Notes: generated by a model not told the origin, from the letters alone. A stretch of DNA of 64,000 nt from Cephalopachus bancanus (GCA_027257055.1 JAPVLO010000182.1:6014001-6078000), one strand, 5' to 3'; counted from the stretch's first letter, positions 46,091 to 58,640 are shown. Translations and numbers: made by a program.

Positions 46091-46681
46091 AGTAAGTACT
46101 AACTAATCTTATAGTAAGAATTTATATAAATGCAGATTTAGATTTAATTTGTTTATGATTAGCTCTTGTCCTCAGCACAGCCTTCATTCTGAAATGGGCA
46201 CATTAAAGTTTTTATTTCAGTGAGGACAGAAGTGCAGCGAAGACCATGGTTGAGCTGGGAAACATCAGGCAAGGGATGTAGGGTGGCAGAGAGTTCCCGT
46301 GTCGCTGGTAGTTTTATGAATCAAGCTGAAAAAATGGCATCAACTAACAGATTCTTGGAATTCTTGTCTATAGTTTAGAACAGTTATTCTCAAGGTATGG
46401 TCCACAAAGCTGTAACTTCAGCATGGCACTGAACTGTAGTCTTAAACTCTGGAATTTGTTATTGATTGGGAGAGCAGGTTATTTTAATTTTCATTAAATT
46501 TGACTATTTTATATGATTCCGCTTCTAGGTCCTCAGTTACTGTATTATGGTAAGGTTTTACTGTATTTTTAATTATTTTAGTATCTTAGTTTTCCTTTCA
46601 TATTGTAATTAAAATATTTTCTAAAACTTTAGTCTAATTATAATAGAACAAGTTATTATAGTTTGATATTCTATTTTCATT
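46091..46681. other. Intron sequence without recognised feature
   Basis: AT-rich; nothing called. Confidence 0.3.
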
Positions 46682-46990
46682 TTATTTATTCATTTATTTA
46701 TTTATTTTTGAGTTGGAGTCTCACTCTGTCACCCAGGCTGGAGGGCAGTGGCATGCTCATGGCCACTGCAGCCTTGACCTGCTGGGCTCAGGTGATCCTT
46801 CTGCCTCAGCCTTTCAGGTAGCTCAAACTGCAGGTACATGCCACCATGCCTGGCTAATTTTTTTAACTTATTGTAGTGATGAGGTCTCACCAAGCTGCCC
46901 AGGCTGGTCTCGAATCCGTGGGCTCAGGCAGTCCTTTCACCTTGGCCTCCCAAAGTGCTGGGATTATAGTCATGAGGCATTGCACCCAGC
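46682..46990 (-). mobile_element. Alu SINE
   Basis: Antisense with a TTTA-rich tail; CTATTTTCATTTT on both sides. Confidence 0.93.
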
Positions 46991-47437
46991 TATTTTCATT
47001 TTTAACACAGTTCCAAACTAATGTTTATATATAATTTACTATATATAATTTACTTTTAGGCCACACATGTTTAAGTGTAGCAACTATTTTATTGTTAACT
47101 TTGTTATTTGTTTTATTTGTATCTGACTTCTAAATATTTTTTCATTTTCTTAAATATTATGTTGAACTGTGTAAAATTGCCATATTTACAGGTTATAAGT
47201 GGTTTAATGTTGATAATTTTAGTTTGACTAATTTTATAAGTTTTATTGGGATATTGAGTTTCAGGTTATTTTCCCTCAAAGCTTTGATGATATTATTTCT
47301 GTTATTTTTTGGTATTGCTTTTCACTGGTGAGGTCTGTTGTCAGTCTGTCTTCTATTACTGAAACTTTTGTTTTCATTCTAATTCTTAATAGTTTTTTTT
47401 TCCATCTTTGATTTGTAATTTTCTTTTTTTGTTTTGT
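46991..47437 (-). mobile_element. L1 LINE, antisense (decayed)
   Basis: TTTATTGGGATATTGAGTTT and CTGGTGAGGTCTGTTGTCAG resemble antisense L1. Confidence 0.45.
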
Positions 47438-47454
47438 TTTAAGTCATAGTCTCG

Positions 47455-47458
47455 CTGT

Positions 47459-47489
<31 letters not shown>

Positions 47490-47490
47490 G
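47455..47490. repeat. (TTTTG)n simple repeat
   Basis: Six or so units in the tail of the outer Alu. Confidence 0.9.
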
Positions 47491-47640
47491 AGTCTTACTC
47501 TGTTGCCTAGGCTGGAGTGCAGGGGCATGCTCCCAGCTACCTCAGCCTTGACCTTCTGGGCTCAGACAATCCTTTCGCCTCAGTCTTCCTAGTAGCTGGA
47601 ACTACCGGCGTGTGCCACAACACCCAGCTAATGTTTTTGT

Positions 47641-47938
47641 TTTTTTTGTTTTTTTTTTTTGAGTCGGAGTCTCACTCTGTCACCCAGACTGGAGTGCAGT
47701 GGCTGTTCCCGGCCACCACAGCCTCACCTGCTGGGCTCCGGCGATTCTTCTGCCTCAGCCTTCCAAGTAGCTGGAACTAGAGGCGCGCGCTACCGCGCCT
47801 GGCTAGTTTTTTGATTTATTGTGGAGATGAGGGCTCGCCAAGTTGCCTAGGCGGGTCTTGAACCCGCGGACTCAGGCAGTCCACTCACCTCAGCCTCCCA
47901 AAGCGCTAGATTACAGGCTGAGCCACCGAGCCTGGCTA
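47641..47938 (-). mobile_element. Alu SINE nested in an Alu
   Basis: Antisense, GAGTCGGAGTCTCACTCTGT to GAGCCACCGAGCCTGGCT. Confidence 0.93.
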
Positions 47939-48068
47939 ATTTTTAAATTTATTGTAGAGACAGGTCTTTTGTTGCTCTGGCTGGTCTTGAACTTCTGGGC
48001 TCAGGCAATCCTCCCATCTCTGCCTCCCAAAGTGCTGGGATTATAGGCATGAGCCACTGTGCCCCACT

Positions 48069-49080
48069 TGTTTTGTAGTTTTCTTACTCAATATCTAGTT
48101 GTGAATTTACTTCTGTTTGTCCTATTTAGGACCTGACTTTCAGTCAGATGAGCGAACAGCTCTTTTTCTTCAGTTGTGAAATTCAGCCATTATAGTAACA
48201 TCTCTATCTCTTCCATGAACTTTCAGAACTTCTTTTGACACATCGTGAAGGTTCTTATTAGTTTTTTTTTAGTTTTCTTCCCTTTCATAATTTCCATTTT
48301 TCTTATCTCTGTGAATTCTATGATTTTTTTTCATTTCTGTGTTCTAGCTTGATAATTTTCTTTTCAATTATCTCTTAGTATTTCATTATTCAATTCTTAT
48401 TTTTAATTCTTTGATACTTTTTCAGGTCTCCCCATTTCCATAGATTGGTTTGTTTGTCTCTCTGAACATTTTACACATATTTGAAGTCTTTTAGACTGTT
48501 TTGTTTATTTAAAATCTATGGTTTCTAAATTGTTAACTTCTTGGTTTAACGTGTTTGTTGACCCACACTAGGAATGTTGGGTTTCCTCATGTACATTGAA
48601 ATTTTGTTGTATGAGCCTATCTTTAGAGGGAGTCCCTCGTGGGCCCTGCATTAGGAGGGGTTCTCATGAGATGGTTTTGTTTTTGTAAGATTCCAGATAC
48701 TCTCTTACTGATTTTTTACTTGGCATTTCTGTGTTCTATGCAGATGGTACACATTTTAGTTATACTAAATGGGTTCTCTAGACTGACAGGGATTTCAGAC
48801 TACAGGGAACTAAAAGTCTGCTTCAGGGCTCTGTGGAGGGAGTTCACTTTCACTGTTTAAACTTTGTTTTCCTGTTCCCCAAAGTGGTACTGATAACTCC
48901 TATGGCCCACTTACTTCAGTGCCTAACCACTTGGGCTTTGAGTTCCCTTTTTGTTTCTGGCACTTCAAAATTTCTTTTTCTTGCTCTTCTAGTTAAGTAT
49001 TTTTCAAAATATATTTTAACTTTTAATGCTTTAATCATTTTTGTGTTTGAACTGGGGGAGGTCAGTTGGTCTTTCCACAC
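48069..49080 (-). mobile_element. L1 LINE, antisense (decayed)
   Basis: T-rich antisense L1-like DNA. The match is weak past about 48600. Confidence 0.4.
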
Positions 49081-49409
49081 CTGCTTACTTCCATTTTGAA
49101 TGGAAGTGTACCGGTTTACTGAAACTAAATTTCTCTTAACCTGACACTGTGGATGTAAACTAGTTTGTAGTCTCATCTCCTTCTGCTTCCCCTCCCCAAA
49201 TACAAATTTTAAATTGGCATTTAAGAGAAGCTAATAAGCATGGCTTGGGTTTCTCAGAGCTTGAGCTTTGAAGTGATAAAATCAGTTCTAGGGACATTAT
49301 GCATAAAACTGTTCAGTAGCTTTGGAGTTTGGGTGTGACTCCAAAGCTACTGGACTGTAGAACTGAGTGATTGAGTCAGGAGCACACTTATCTGATATAG
49401 ATTAATTTC

Positions 49410-49473
49410 TTTTTTTTAGATTAAAGATATAGTTTATTTAAAAGAAGATTCACCTCCCCAAGATGGGGAGGCC
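49410..49473 (-). mobile_element. TINE-like LTR-derived mini-retroposon, family B
   Basis: 64 bp. Minus strand: GGCCTCCCCATCTTGGGGAG, GTGAATCTTCTTTTAAATAA, ACTATATCTTTAATCT, A-tail. TSD ATATAGATTAATTTC (49395-49409) / ATATACACTAATTTC (49474-49488), 13 of 15. The start forms a CCTCCCC/GGGGAGG stem. Confidence 0.8.
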
Positions 49474-49489
49474 ATATACACTAATTTCA

Positions 49490-50339
49490 TGAGGATACTC
49501 ACTTAAGACTTCACTTGGAAAATGTAAAATGGCTTTAAAAAAAACCAAAGCGGGCACTTATATAATTTTTAAATTTGTTAATAAATATAGAGGCAAATAG
49601 CAAAAGGATCCCTAAAGAGCCTTCAACTCTTCTGTCTGGGGGTAAGAAACCCTGGCTGCTGGATAATCTCTCAGAGGTAAACAGTCAGCATAGGAGTCTT
49701 GCATGCCTATAGACTTGCATTTATTCTTTTGTGTCCCATTGGGACTTCTTCATGCCTCAAGTTTGTGAATTCCAAGATTTATCCCCCCATTCCTGTATAC
49801 TCTGGACTAGGTTTCTTCTGTACTGCTTAGTTTTCGTTCTCCATTTACCTTTGCTAAACTTGTTGGTTTGTGTGCCTTACTCCTTCCCTTCACCCTCATT
49901 TTTCTGGATATTCTGTTAATTTTCTAAATTTCTTATCATTTTAGGGGGGATTTAGAGTAAGAAAAAGATAAATTTGTGTTGTCATAAACTGTGATGTCCA
50001 CCTGCTGGCTGAATTGGAAATTGGTAAGAATGTGAGGATCAACTCACTGAGTTTGGACTTGTATATTTACACAGATATAGTGGATGCTTTCGTAACATTT
50101 GAGTCTTTCTTGCTTAGAACATAGAATGTCTCTCCATCTTTTGTGTCCTTCAGCAAGTGTATTCCTTCACTTAGATCTTGCAAATTTCTCATTAACTTTC
50201 TCAGTGTTTTACATAGATGCAATTATATGTATATACAGATATTTTCTGCTATACTTTATAGCCCTTTTTCTTTTAATTAGTAATCTTTTGCACATGCTAT
50301 TCTTAGTTCCCTCTTTTATTAGTTGAGTTGAAGCTCCCC
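49490..50339. other. Intron sequence without recognised feature
   Basis: AT-rich; nothing called. Confidence 0.3.
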
Positions 50340-51010
50340 AAGGTCAGCCTCGGGAAAGATGATTCAGTAGGAGTCACAGGACTGAGAAAATCTGCTATAT
50401 CCTGGATATGTTTTATTACAATTGAAGGATACTGTTTAAAATCTGCAGAGACAGTGGGATTATTGCCAACTTTCTCCACCCAAAATAAGGACATACACAA
50501 TACATTAATAAATAAATAAAACAAAATAAAAAAGAACAGATACATGATGTGCCGTCCAAGAGAAAGCAGACACATGCTTCCAGATGTTTCCTTCCAGTGT
50601 AGTTGAACAGGGAGACACTTAAATTATCCCAGCAGCAGTATGGGCCAACACACAGGAGTATTGCCAAGGAGGGAATCTCACCTGAGCCATGGCGTCTAGG
50701 GTTTTTATTGGGGGATCAGTCTTACTGGTATGCAACCCCACAGGACTGATACCAGCTGCTTGCACTCCAGTCCACAGATGTCAAGCTGAATATAGCATGG
50801 CCTAAAGCCTCAGGTATAAAAAACAAAACAAAACCTGTCTTATCAGTCAGAATATTCCATAGGTTCAGAGGTCATCTCCCAGGAACCTGTCAAGTGCCAG
50901 TCCAGAAGACAGGCCTTTCTTAGGAATGTGCAGGTTTTACGCAACCTCGACCGCCAAGTAAACCCTTTCTTGCATGTAAATGTGTATTCATTCTTCAGGG
51001 CCCTATTTAT
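50340..51010 (-). mobile_element. Probable ERVL-type LTR, antisense
   Basis: AAGGTCAGCCTCGGGAAAGA, TGATTCAGTAGGAGTCACAG and TAGGGTTTTTATTGGGGGAT match a common mammalian LTR that I know only by sequence, not by name. No coding region. Confidence 0.5.
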
Positions 51011-51899
51011 ATGTTTTCTCTTTAGCGAAAGTGGACCTGAAGAACAGTTAGTTGCTGCTATATCTTTGCTCCTACAGTTACTTGTACTTATCTCCTTTGT
51101 AGTTTCATATTAAATCGTTTCTTGGGTGGTTTTTAATTCAAGCCTCCTCAAATGTGAAAAATATTTCCCCCCCTTTCTTTTCACTGCACTGTTTCTTCCT
51201 TTGTTTTGAAAAATTTTTTGAGTATTTCCTTTCAGCAAGATCTTTGTATTTATTTTTAAACAAATTCTTTTGGCAAAATATACAAGAAATATGTGATACA
51301 AAATAACATTTTGCTTCAAATACATAATTATACACTTGAGTTTGTCTTAATTCATTTGCAACTGCTGACGTGAATTTACATCATTCCAAATTCGGTTCCT
51401 GGTTGCTGCTGATGTGAATACGTCTTTGCAAATTCTGTTTCTGAATGCTGCTACATTGTCATATGTATGTGTTATTATGTTTTGCCTGAAAATGAATAGT
51501 CAGGCAAGGCGAAAGAAGTTAATTGAGGTAATTACCTGATATCAACTGCGCAGTGTTGTTCTCGATTTATATAGTTGGTAAAAATTGCAAGTTGGTCATT
51601 ATTTTGTTGTGATTAGTGTTGTATACTTGTGTTTTGATATTTCATGACTTTCATACTTCAGTGTTGAAAATAACTTACCATAATTATGAACAATGAAGAA
51701 ATATATGCTGAAATATATGAGATTTCCGAGGTTGAAGGTGAATCCGGTGAACTTACTAGTCCTAGTGAGACAGGTAGTGATGTAATAATACAATGTAAAT
51801 GAAGAAATATAACACAAATAATCTATGACGGTGAATCTAGTACTGGTGAGAACATGTCAGACGTTGAATGGACAAAATGTTACCCAAAAAGAAACCTAG

Positions 51900-52198
51900 G
51901 CCGGGTGCAGTGGCTCAAGCCTGTAATCCCAGCACTCTGGAAAGTCGAGGTGAGGGGATTGCCTGAGCCCACGGGTTCAAGAACAGCCTGGGCAACTTGG
52001 CAAGACCTCCTCTCTACAGTAAATTAAAAAAATTAGCCTGACTTGGTAGTGCACGCCTGTAGATCCGGCTATTTGGAAGGCTGAGGCGGAAGGATTGTCT
52101 GAACCCAACAGGTCAACGCTGGGGTGGTTGTGAGCATGCCACTGCACTCCAGCCTGGGTGACGGAATAAGATTTCAACTCCGAAAGAAAGAAAGAAAA
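51900..52198 (+). mobile_element. Alu SINE inside piggyBac
   Basis: Sense, ends with a GAAA-rich tail. TSD AAAGAAACCT / AAAGAAACTT. Confidence 0.93.
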
Positions 52199-52600
52199 GA
52201 AACTTATAAGTGTTTATTGGTAATCCAGTGTTCAGGGTATTTCCAAATGATCCTCAAAGTAGAAGTGAAGTTGTTGGACTATGTATTGGAGATGATTTTA
52301 TAGAAATGATCACAACTGAAACTAGCAGTATTATGATCAGATGCACCACAGATATAAATGTCCAAAGATATATAAAAAAAAAAGAGGAGCAGTACTACAG
52401 TGTCTGAGATGAAAAATTTCTAGTGTTAAGTATTTTGATGGGACGAGTGAAAAAAACCCACAATACGTGATTATTAGTCAACATATCCGTCATTTGTGAT
52501 GCCTTTCTTTTCCAAAATAATGACAAGAAATAGATTCCTACAAATTTTGCGTTTTTTGCATTTTTCCAATAATGCAGAAATACAGTCAAATCCAAGCAGG

Positions 52601-52848
52601 TAGGGCTGTGCGGCAAGAGGATAGCCTGACCCCAGGGGTTCAAGACCAGCCTGGGCAACTTGGTGAGAACTCATCTCTACAATAAATTACAAAAATGAGC
52701 CGAGTGTGGTGGCGTCCGTCTGTAGTTCCAGCTACTTGGAAGATTGAGGCTTAGGGCTTGCCTGAGGTGACTATGAACATGCCGCCGCACTCCAGCCTGG
52801 GCGTCAAGAGTGAGACTCCAACTCAAAAAAAAAGGAAAAAAAAAAAAA
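52601..52848 (+). mobile_element. Alu SINE, 5'-truncated, inside piggyBac
   Basis: Sense, starts within the left arm. TSD AAATCCAAGCAGG / AAATCCAATCAGG. Confidence 0.92.
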
Positions 52849-53572
52849 TCCAATCAGGTTATGCACAATTGAACCCATAATAAATTATGTTTTAAATAAA
52901 TTATGTTTTAAATAAGTTTGACACTGTGTACAAACCTCAACAAGGACTTCCCTGGATGAATTCATGATGCCTCATTGTGAATTGCAGTCTTTTCGGGTTT
53001 ATAATCTGAATAAAAATACAAAGTATGGAATACTAGTCAGAGTGATGTTTGAGGCAAATACTGGATATGTCTGCAACTTTCAGCTGTATTGTGAAAAAGG
53101 TGACAATTTAGAAAAGAACATTTCATTTGTGCTTTACTATAGACGTTTGTGGCAATCAGCTTCAGATTTTTCTTATTTTCACCCACTCAGTATTAGGAAA
53201 GTGAAAATTTTGCTGGTCGCGAATGTGTTAACACTGTATGTACATATATCTCCCGGGAGACTGATATTCATCCCTATTTTTAGATTGACGTGCTTTATTT
53301 ATGTTCTCATTTTCCTTCAGAATGACTGTCTATGGTGCTGCAGTTTGTGTACTACACAACTCTTAGGGACTCTGTTTATATCCCAGTCTTTGGTGTTTCC
53401 CATCGTTGTGCACTTTGCAACTGTAAAACCTGTATACTAGAACTCTTCTTGAATGTGGAGACTGTGTTATTTGTTGTAGTCTCCATTCCATGACTGACAC
53501 ACGGCAGTCAGTTGTGTTGACTGGTACTATCGTTTTGTCTTCCATATGTTACATCAACAGTTTGTCCATTTT

Positions 53573-53850
53573 GCCAGATGCAGTGGCTCATGCCTATAAT
53601 CCCAGCTACTCAGGAGGCCACGGCAGGAGGAGTGCTTGAACTCAGGAGTTTGAGACCAGTGTATGCAACATAGGGAGACCTCGTCTCTATAAATAAAAAA
53701 TTAACCAGGCATGGTGGCGTGTACCTGTAGCCCCAGAAGGATCGCCTGAGCCCAGGTGTTCAAGGCTGGAGCGAGCCATAATTGTGCCTCTGCAGTCTAG
53801 CTAGGGTGATTATGAGACCCTGACTCAAAAAACAAACAAGCAAAAAACAA
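53573..53850 (+). mobile_element. Alu SINE (old)
   Basis: Sense, diverged, with an internal deletion in the right arm (TAGCCCCAGAAGGATCGCC). Confidence 0.9.
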
Positions 53851-53969
53851 CAATCCGTTTATCCATTCCAATAGATGCCAGAACACTTGCTAGTGAAGTA
53901 GGCACAGATGATCTTTATAGCCTAAATTCAAATATCTCTGAACCAAGTTAGAATTTATAAGATGATAGA

Positions 53970-54420
53970 TTATGTATTTTTTGTTGCTGCTGTAACAAAA
54001 TTAAACAAAAACTTGGCAGCTTAAAACAGCACACATATTATTCTTTTTCCATTCTGGAGGCTACAAGTTTGAAATCAGTTTCAGTGGGCTAAAGTCAGAG
54101 TGTTGGCAGTACTGCTTCCTTCTGCAGGCTTTGGTAGAGAATCATTTTCTTGTCTCTTTCAGCTTGTGGTGGTTGCCTGTTTTTCTTGGCTTGTGGCTCC
54201 TTCCTTCATCTTCAAAGTGCATCACTCCACTCTGCTTCCGTTACTAATTGCCTTCCATTTTTCTGTAGTCTTCTTCTTCTGCCTCTCTAAGATCACTTGA
54301 TTACGTTTAGGGTCTGCTGGACAATCTCTCACAAGAGCCTTAATTTAAACACATCTGTAAAGTCCCTTTTGCCCTGTAAAATAATATTCATAGTTCCCAA
54401 AGATTAGGACCTGAATTTCT
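53970..54420. repeat. Old interspersed repeat, family not named
   Basis: TTGCTGCTGTAACAAAATTA, GGCAGCTTAAAACAGCACAC, ATTCTGGAGGCTACAAGTTT and GGTTGCCTGTTTTTCTTGGC match a very common mammalian repeat layout; I cannot assign LTR versus LINE origin with certainty. Confidence 0.6.
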
Positions 54421-54678
54421 TTTGGATTTCAGTAACATGTGTTGTTTAAAATAAAAATAATTAAAAAAAAAACACTTTTTGGGGGCATATTAATGCTGTT
54501 TTCTTTTCCTAAATAGAGTATCACTTCCCCCAGTGGAAAAACTTGAGTTATGTTACCCAGCTCTTGATGCTCATTTCTTGTTTGTGACAGATTAATGATT
54601 ATTTCCGTATGAACATCGTGCATAATTTCCTTATTTTTTCCTGAAGGACTTTGTTAATGTTGTGATTTTGTGTTGTAG

Positions 54679-54797
54679 TTGGTGTAATACGGTGCCCGGT
54701 ATGCCGCCAGGAATGCAGACAGATAGACCTTGTGGATAATTATTTTGTGAAAGACACATCTGAAGCTCCTAGCAGTTCTGATGAAAAATCAGAGCAG
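54679..54797 (+). CDS. TRIM33: TRIM33 exon 2: end of RING finger and linker
   Basis: 119 nt. Joined in phase 1 to exon 1 it gives 40 codons beginning [20 protein letters not shown], which supplies the last two zinc-binding cysteines (CPVC) of the RING. The acidic, Ser-rich tail ending SSSDEKSEQ leads toward B-box 1. The acceptor is ...GTTGTAG|TTGG and the donor CAG|GTATGC, phase 0. No stop or frameshift is present. Confidence 0.97.
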
Positions 54798-55224
54798 GTA
54801 TGCTTCTCAGTGTTTCTTTTTATTTCCATCTTATATCAAAACATAAATTACAGGAAAAACATATTTGGGTAGTTCAGTAATTTAGGGTAGTTCTGCTAGA
54901 GTTTCATCTTTCAGGTTGAAAACTAAAGATCTCTTTCATCTGTATTTTCATACCTGGTAAATGAGACTGAAGTCATGACTTAAAAAGTCAATGCTGTGCA
55001 GACTTTATATTCTGAGTCTTAGATTTTTGCCTGCTTTAATGTATGATCTGTAAAGAGAGGGATTTTGTTGAAGATAAATGGATAACAAAGTAACTTTATT
55101 CTGTGTACAGTGAATGAGACAGTATAATATTCTTGAGAGCAAGTTAGCAAGTTTTTGCCTTTTTATTTTGTGGATCTGTATTTTGTATATTTAATGTAAG
55201 ATTAGTATTTGTTTTCTCTTTTAG
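54798..55224 (+). other. TRIM33: TRIM33 intron 2 (427 bp)
   Basis: Short AT-rich intron with donor GTATGC and a pyrimidine-rich acceptor ending CTTTTAG. No repeat recognised inside it. Confidence 0.9.
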
Positions 55225-55729
<505 letters not shown>

Positions 55730-56457
55730 TGATTGTATAATTTTGTCTCTTAACATTTTAAATATAAATTTTATATATTTTATTTATTTAAGCAATACAT
55801 GTTTTGATGTTACTTAATGGTTTTTAGATTTGTATCTAATTATCTTATAAATATTTGTTAAAATTTACCACGTGGGTTCGAGTTTGCAAGAATGTAGTTG
55901 TGTTATTTTTTTGTTTACTATTACTGTGGTTTAAATAAGCTTTTTTCAAGTCTAATGTACTATTTAAGCTACAGGTTGTAATCTGAAAAGGCGATATTCC
56001 CATGGGTATGGCTAACTGATGCCCTTTTAACATCAAAGCTTAAATATACTGATTTAATGTTAAGTATATAATTTGCAGAAAAACCAGGGATTAGTAAACA
56101 ACTAAGTAAGCATAGTTACTAATTACTAACTCTTTAATGTATAACTTTGTATTTGAAACTTGTTTTACCTTCAAAATCCAGTAGTATTCACTTACTCAAG
56201 GCTGTTTAATCTGAACTACTTTGGAACTATACTAAAATTTTCAGTCAAGCGTGTAACAAAATCTTTTAGTAAATTTTCCTAGCTTCTATGACATCTGTTT
56301 ACTACAAGTAAAAAGATAGTCTAGACTGTGCATAGTCTAGAATTTTCTAAAATGCTTTTTAGAAAACAGTTTCTATGGATGGATAAAAATATGTTTTATT
56401 CATCTGTTGCAAAAGAAAAGGATAGGAGAGGTTCAGTTAATCACACTAAAATTCATT

Positions 56458-56757
56458 TTGTTTTGAGTCAGGGTCTCCAGGCACCCTGGAGTACAAAGTA
56501 TCTCACACTGCAGCCTTGACCTGCTGGGCTTAGGCCATCCTTCCACTTCATCCTTCCAAGTAGCTGGAACCACAGGCATGCACCACCATGCCTGGCTAAT
56601 TTTTTTATTTACTGTAGAGACGAGGTCTCGCCATGTTGCTCAGGCTGGTCTCTAATCCCTGAGCTCAGGCAGTCCTCTGACTCTCAGAGATGGGAGTCCT
56701 CTCATCTCTGTCTCCCAAAGGGCTGGAATTGTAAGCGTGAGCCACTGCGCCTAGTGA
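56458..56757 (-). mobile_element. Alu SINE (old)
   Basis: Antisense, GAGTCAGGGTCTCCAGGCAC to GAGCCACTGCGCCTAGTG, with a short local duplication. Confidence 0.9.
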
Positions 56758-57039
56758 GAGCATTAGATTTCTTATAGCTTTTAAAGTTGATGGTGAGAGG
56801 CAAAAAGAAAAGGAAGATGGAATACTTTGCTCCATAAAGGAATAGCTTCAACTTCTCCTGCTTTTAACCATGATCCTTCCCTTTCTTCACTATTTTCCCT
56901 AACCACTTAATCTGTAAGTCCTAATTATCTCTTGAATGGATCCTCTTGAATATAGGAAAAAAACACACTTTTTCTCCTCCTATACTCACTCGGCAACACT
57001 TTTGTGACTGTTTGTGTGACAGTTTCCCTTCCATATTGA

Positions 57040-57345
57040 CTAATTCTATGACACCAGCTGGGTGTCCTATAATTCAGTTCAATTCAATTCTGACACTATC
57101 TACTTGGAGTTAAGAGTCATATCCCACAAGTAATGACTTAGTCTGGCAGACTGCCCATTCACTTCAGATGCCAGTTGTAAATCCTGGTCTCTGGTACTTC
57201 TCACCAACTAACTATAAATTGAGGATTTCCACATCTCCTTCCTTGGGTGGTGTGGTCATTTGGTATAGTGGCTCACAGAACTGAGGGAAGCACTTAATAC
57301 TGCCAGTCTATTTCAAAGGACACAATTTACAGATCTTACTTGGCT
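57040..57345 (-). mobile_element. ERV LTR, antisense, part 1
   Basis: CAGCTGGGTGTCCTATAATT, TTCTGACACTATCTACTTGG and GTGGCTCACAGAACTGAGGG are the reverse of the LTR at 41506-42400. It probably continues at 59565 after an interruption of about 2.2 kb. Confidence 0.65.
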
Positions 57346-57478
57346 TTATTTTTTATTCTAGAATTGAGCAACACTTCATTCCATAAAATAGAATAAGTAT
57401 TTTAGTGAACCAAGCAGAAGAGATTGATCTTATAGAAAGCGAAGAGATGAAGAAAGAAAGAGCAGAAAAACAGATTGG

Positions 57479-57768
57479 GGCTGGGTGCAGTGGCTCACCC
57501 CTGTGATCCCAGCGGAAGGCTGAGGCAAGAGGATTACATGAGTCCAGGAGTTCAAGACCAGCCTGGGCAACATAGTGAGACCTATCTCTACAAAAAAATT
57601 AACGTAAAAAAATTAGCTGGGTATGCTGGCATGTGCCTGTAGTCCCAGCTTCTCAGGAGGCTGCGATGGAAGGATCACCCGAGCCAGGGAGGTCAGAGCT
57701 GCAGTGAGCTGCGATCACACCACTGCATTTCAGACTGGGCGACAGAGACCCTAACTCAAAAAAATAAA
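57479..57768 (+). mobile_element. Alu SINE (old)
   Basis: Sense, GGGCTGGGTGCAGTGGCTCA to A-tail. Confidence 0.92.
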
Positions 57769-58101
57769 ACATGAGTTGGTCATTTCAAAGATCCTTTCCT
57801 TGTAAGGTGGAAACAGGGAAATGGAACATACAGCAGGTGATCCTTCCTTGTGAAGACTAAAGACTGAGAGAACCTCATTGTCATGCTAGTTAACGCTGGC
57901 CTTTTTGGGAAATTAAGCTGTTACCTTTCTCTCCTGATTCCTTGGAAAGTCTGATAACTCAGTTTCAGTTTGGTGACCTCAGTGTGAGAGACTGCACTTT
58001 GATTTTTAGTCCAATCTGTTAGGGCCTAATGCAGGAACTTAGTCCAAAACGATGGCCTCCTATCATTTTTGTGTTTTGTATAATGTTTTGTATTTGTACA
58101 G

Positions 58102-58138
58102 TTTTTTTTTTAATTTTATTTTAAAGATGTGGAATACA
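58102..58138 (-). mobile_element. 37-bp L1 3' end insertion
   Basis: Minus strand ATGTATTCCACATCTTTAAA then ATAAAATT and A-tail, the last bases of the same L1 end as at 41032. Perfect 8-bp TSD TTGTACAG at 58094-58101 and 58139-58146. Confidence 0.65.
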
Positions 58139-58312
58139 TTGTACAGGCAAAGTTTGGGCCTCACTTTGGACCCCACTTTGAGATTGAGATTTGGTAACCT
58201 CGTTGATGAAGTGCGCTCGCCACTCCCTCCTCTGGCAGTTTCTCACTACTTTCAATTCCTTTCATATATTATTATGATAATTGTTCAGAGTCTGCTTACC
58301 AGTGATTTTTAA

Positions 58313-58410
58313 TTTTATTTTATTATTTTATTTTTTATTTATTTTATTTTACTTTATTTTCTTTATTTTACTTTACTTTATTTTACTTTACTTTATTTTA
58401 TTTTTTATTT
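58313..58410. repeat. (TTTTA)n / (TTTAC)n simple repeat
   Basis: Imperfect pentanucleotide run at the tail side of the following antisense Alu. Confidence 0.9.
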
Positions 58411-58640
58411 TTTGAGTTGGAGCCTTGACCTGCTGGGCTCCGGCGATCCTTCTGCCTCAGCCTTCCGAGTACTGGAACTACAGGCGCGTGCTACCACACC
58501 CGGCTAATTTTTGATTTTTATTGTGGAGATGAGGTCTTGCCAAGTTGCCCAGGCAGGTCTCGAACACGTGGGCTTAGGCAGTCCACTCACCTCAGCCTCC
58601 CAAAGCGCGGGATTACAGGCTGAGCCACTGAGCCCGGCTG
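58411..58640 (-). mobile_element. Alu SINE with right-arm deletion
   Basis: Antisense; GAGTTGGAG is joined directly to CCTTGACCTGCTGGGC, so about 60 bp are missing. Confidence 0.92.

Larger units (their letters stand above)
47438..48068 (-). mobile_element. Old Alu split by a younger Alu
   Basis: Antisense, parts 47438-47640 and 47939-48068, with a (TTTTG)n tract at 47455-47490. Confidence 0.88.
51347..53231 (+). mobile_element. piggyBac DNA transposon, decayed and internally deleted
   Basis: TTAA at 51347-51350 and 53228-53231. After the left TTAA comes TTCATTTGCAACTGCTGA; reading inward from the right gives CACATTCGCGACCAGCAA, 11 of 18 alike with most differences being transitions. The transposase runs on the + strand: an acidic N-terminus from about 51690 (EEIYAEIYEISEVEGESGEL), a middle part at 52430-52570 and a well kept block with TVYKPQQ, FMMP, FRVYNLNKNTKYGILVR and EANTGYVCNFQLY (52920-53110). 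This matches the PGBD/piggyBac fold before its second catalytic Asp. The C-terminal half, including the later catalytic residues, is absent, and stops and frameshifts break the rest. Two Alus lie inside. Confidence 0.85.

Noticed and set aside
52964..53440. 158-codon frame as a domesticated piggyBac gene
   Set aside because: It starts in mid-domain, lacks the catalytic region and the last half runs beyond the transposon end.
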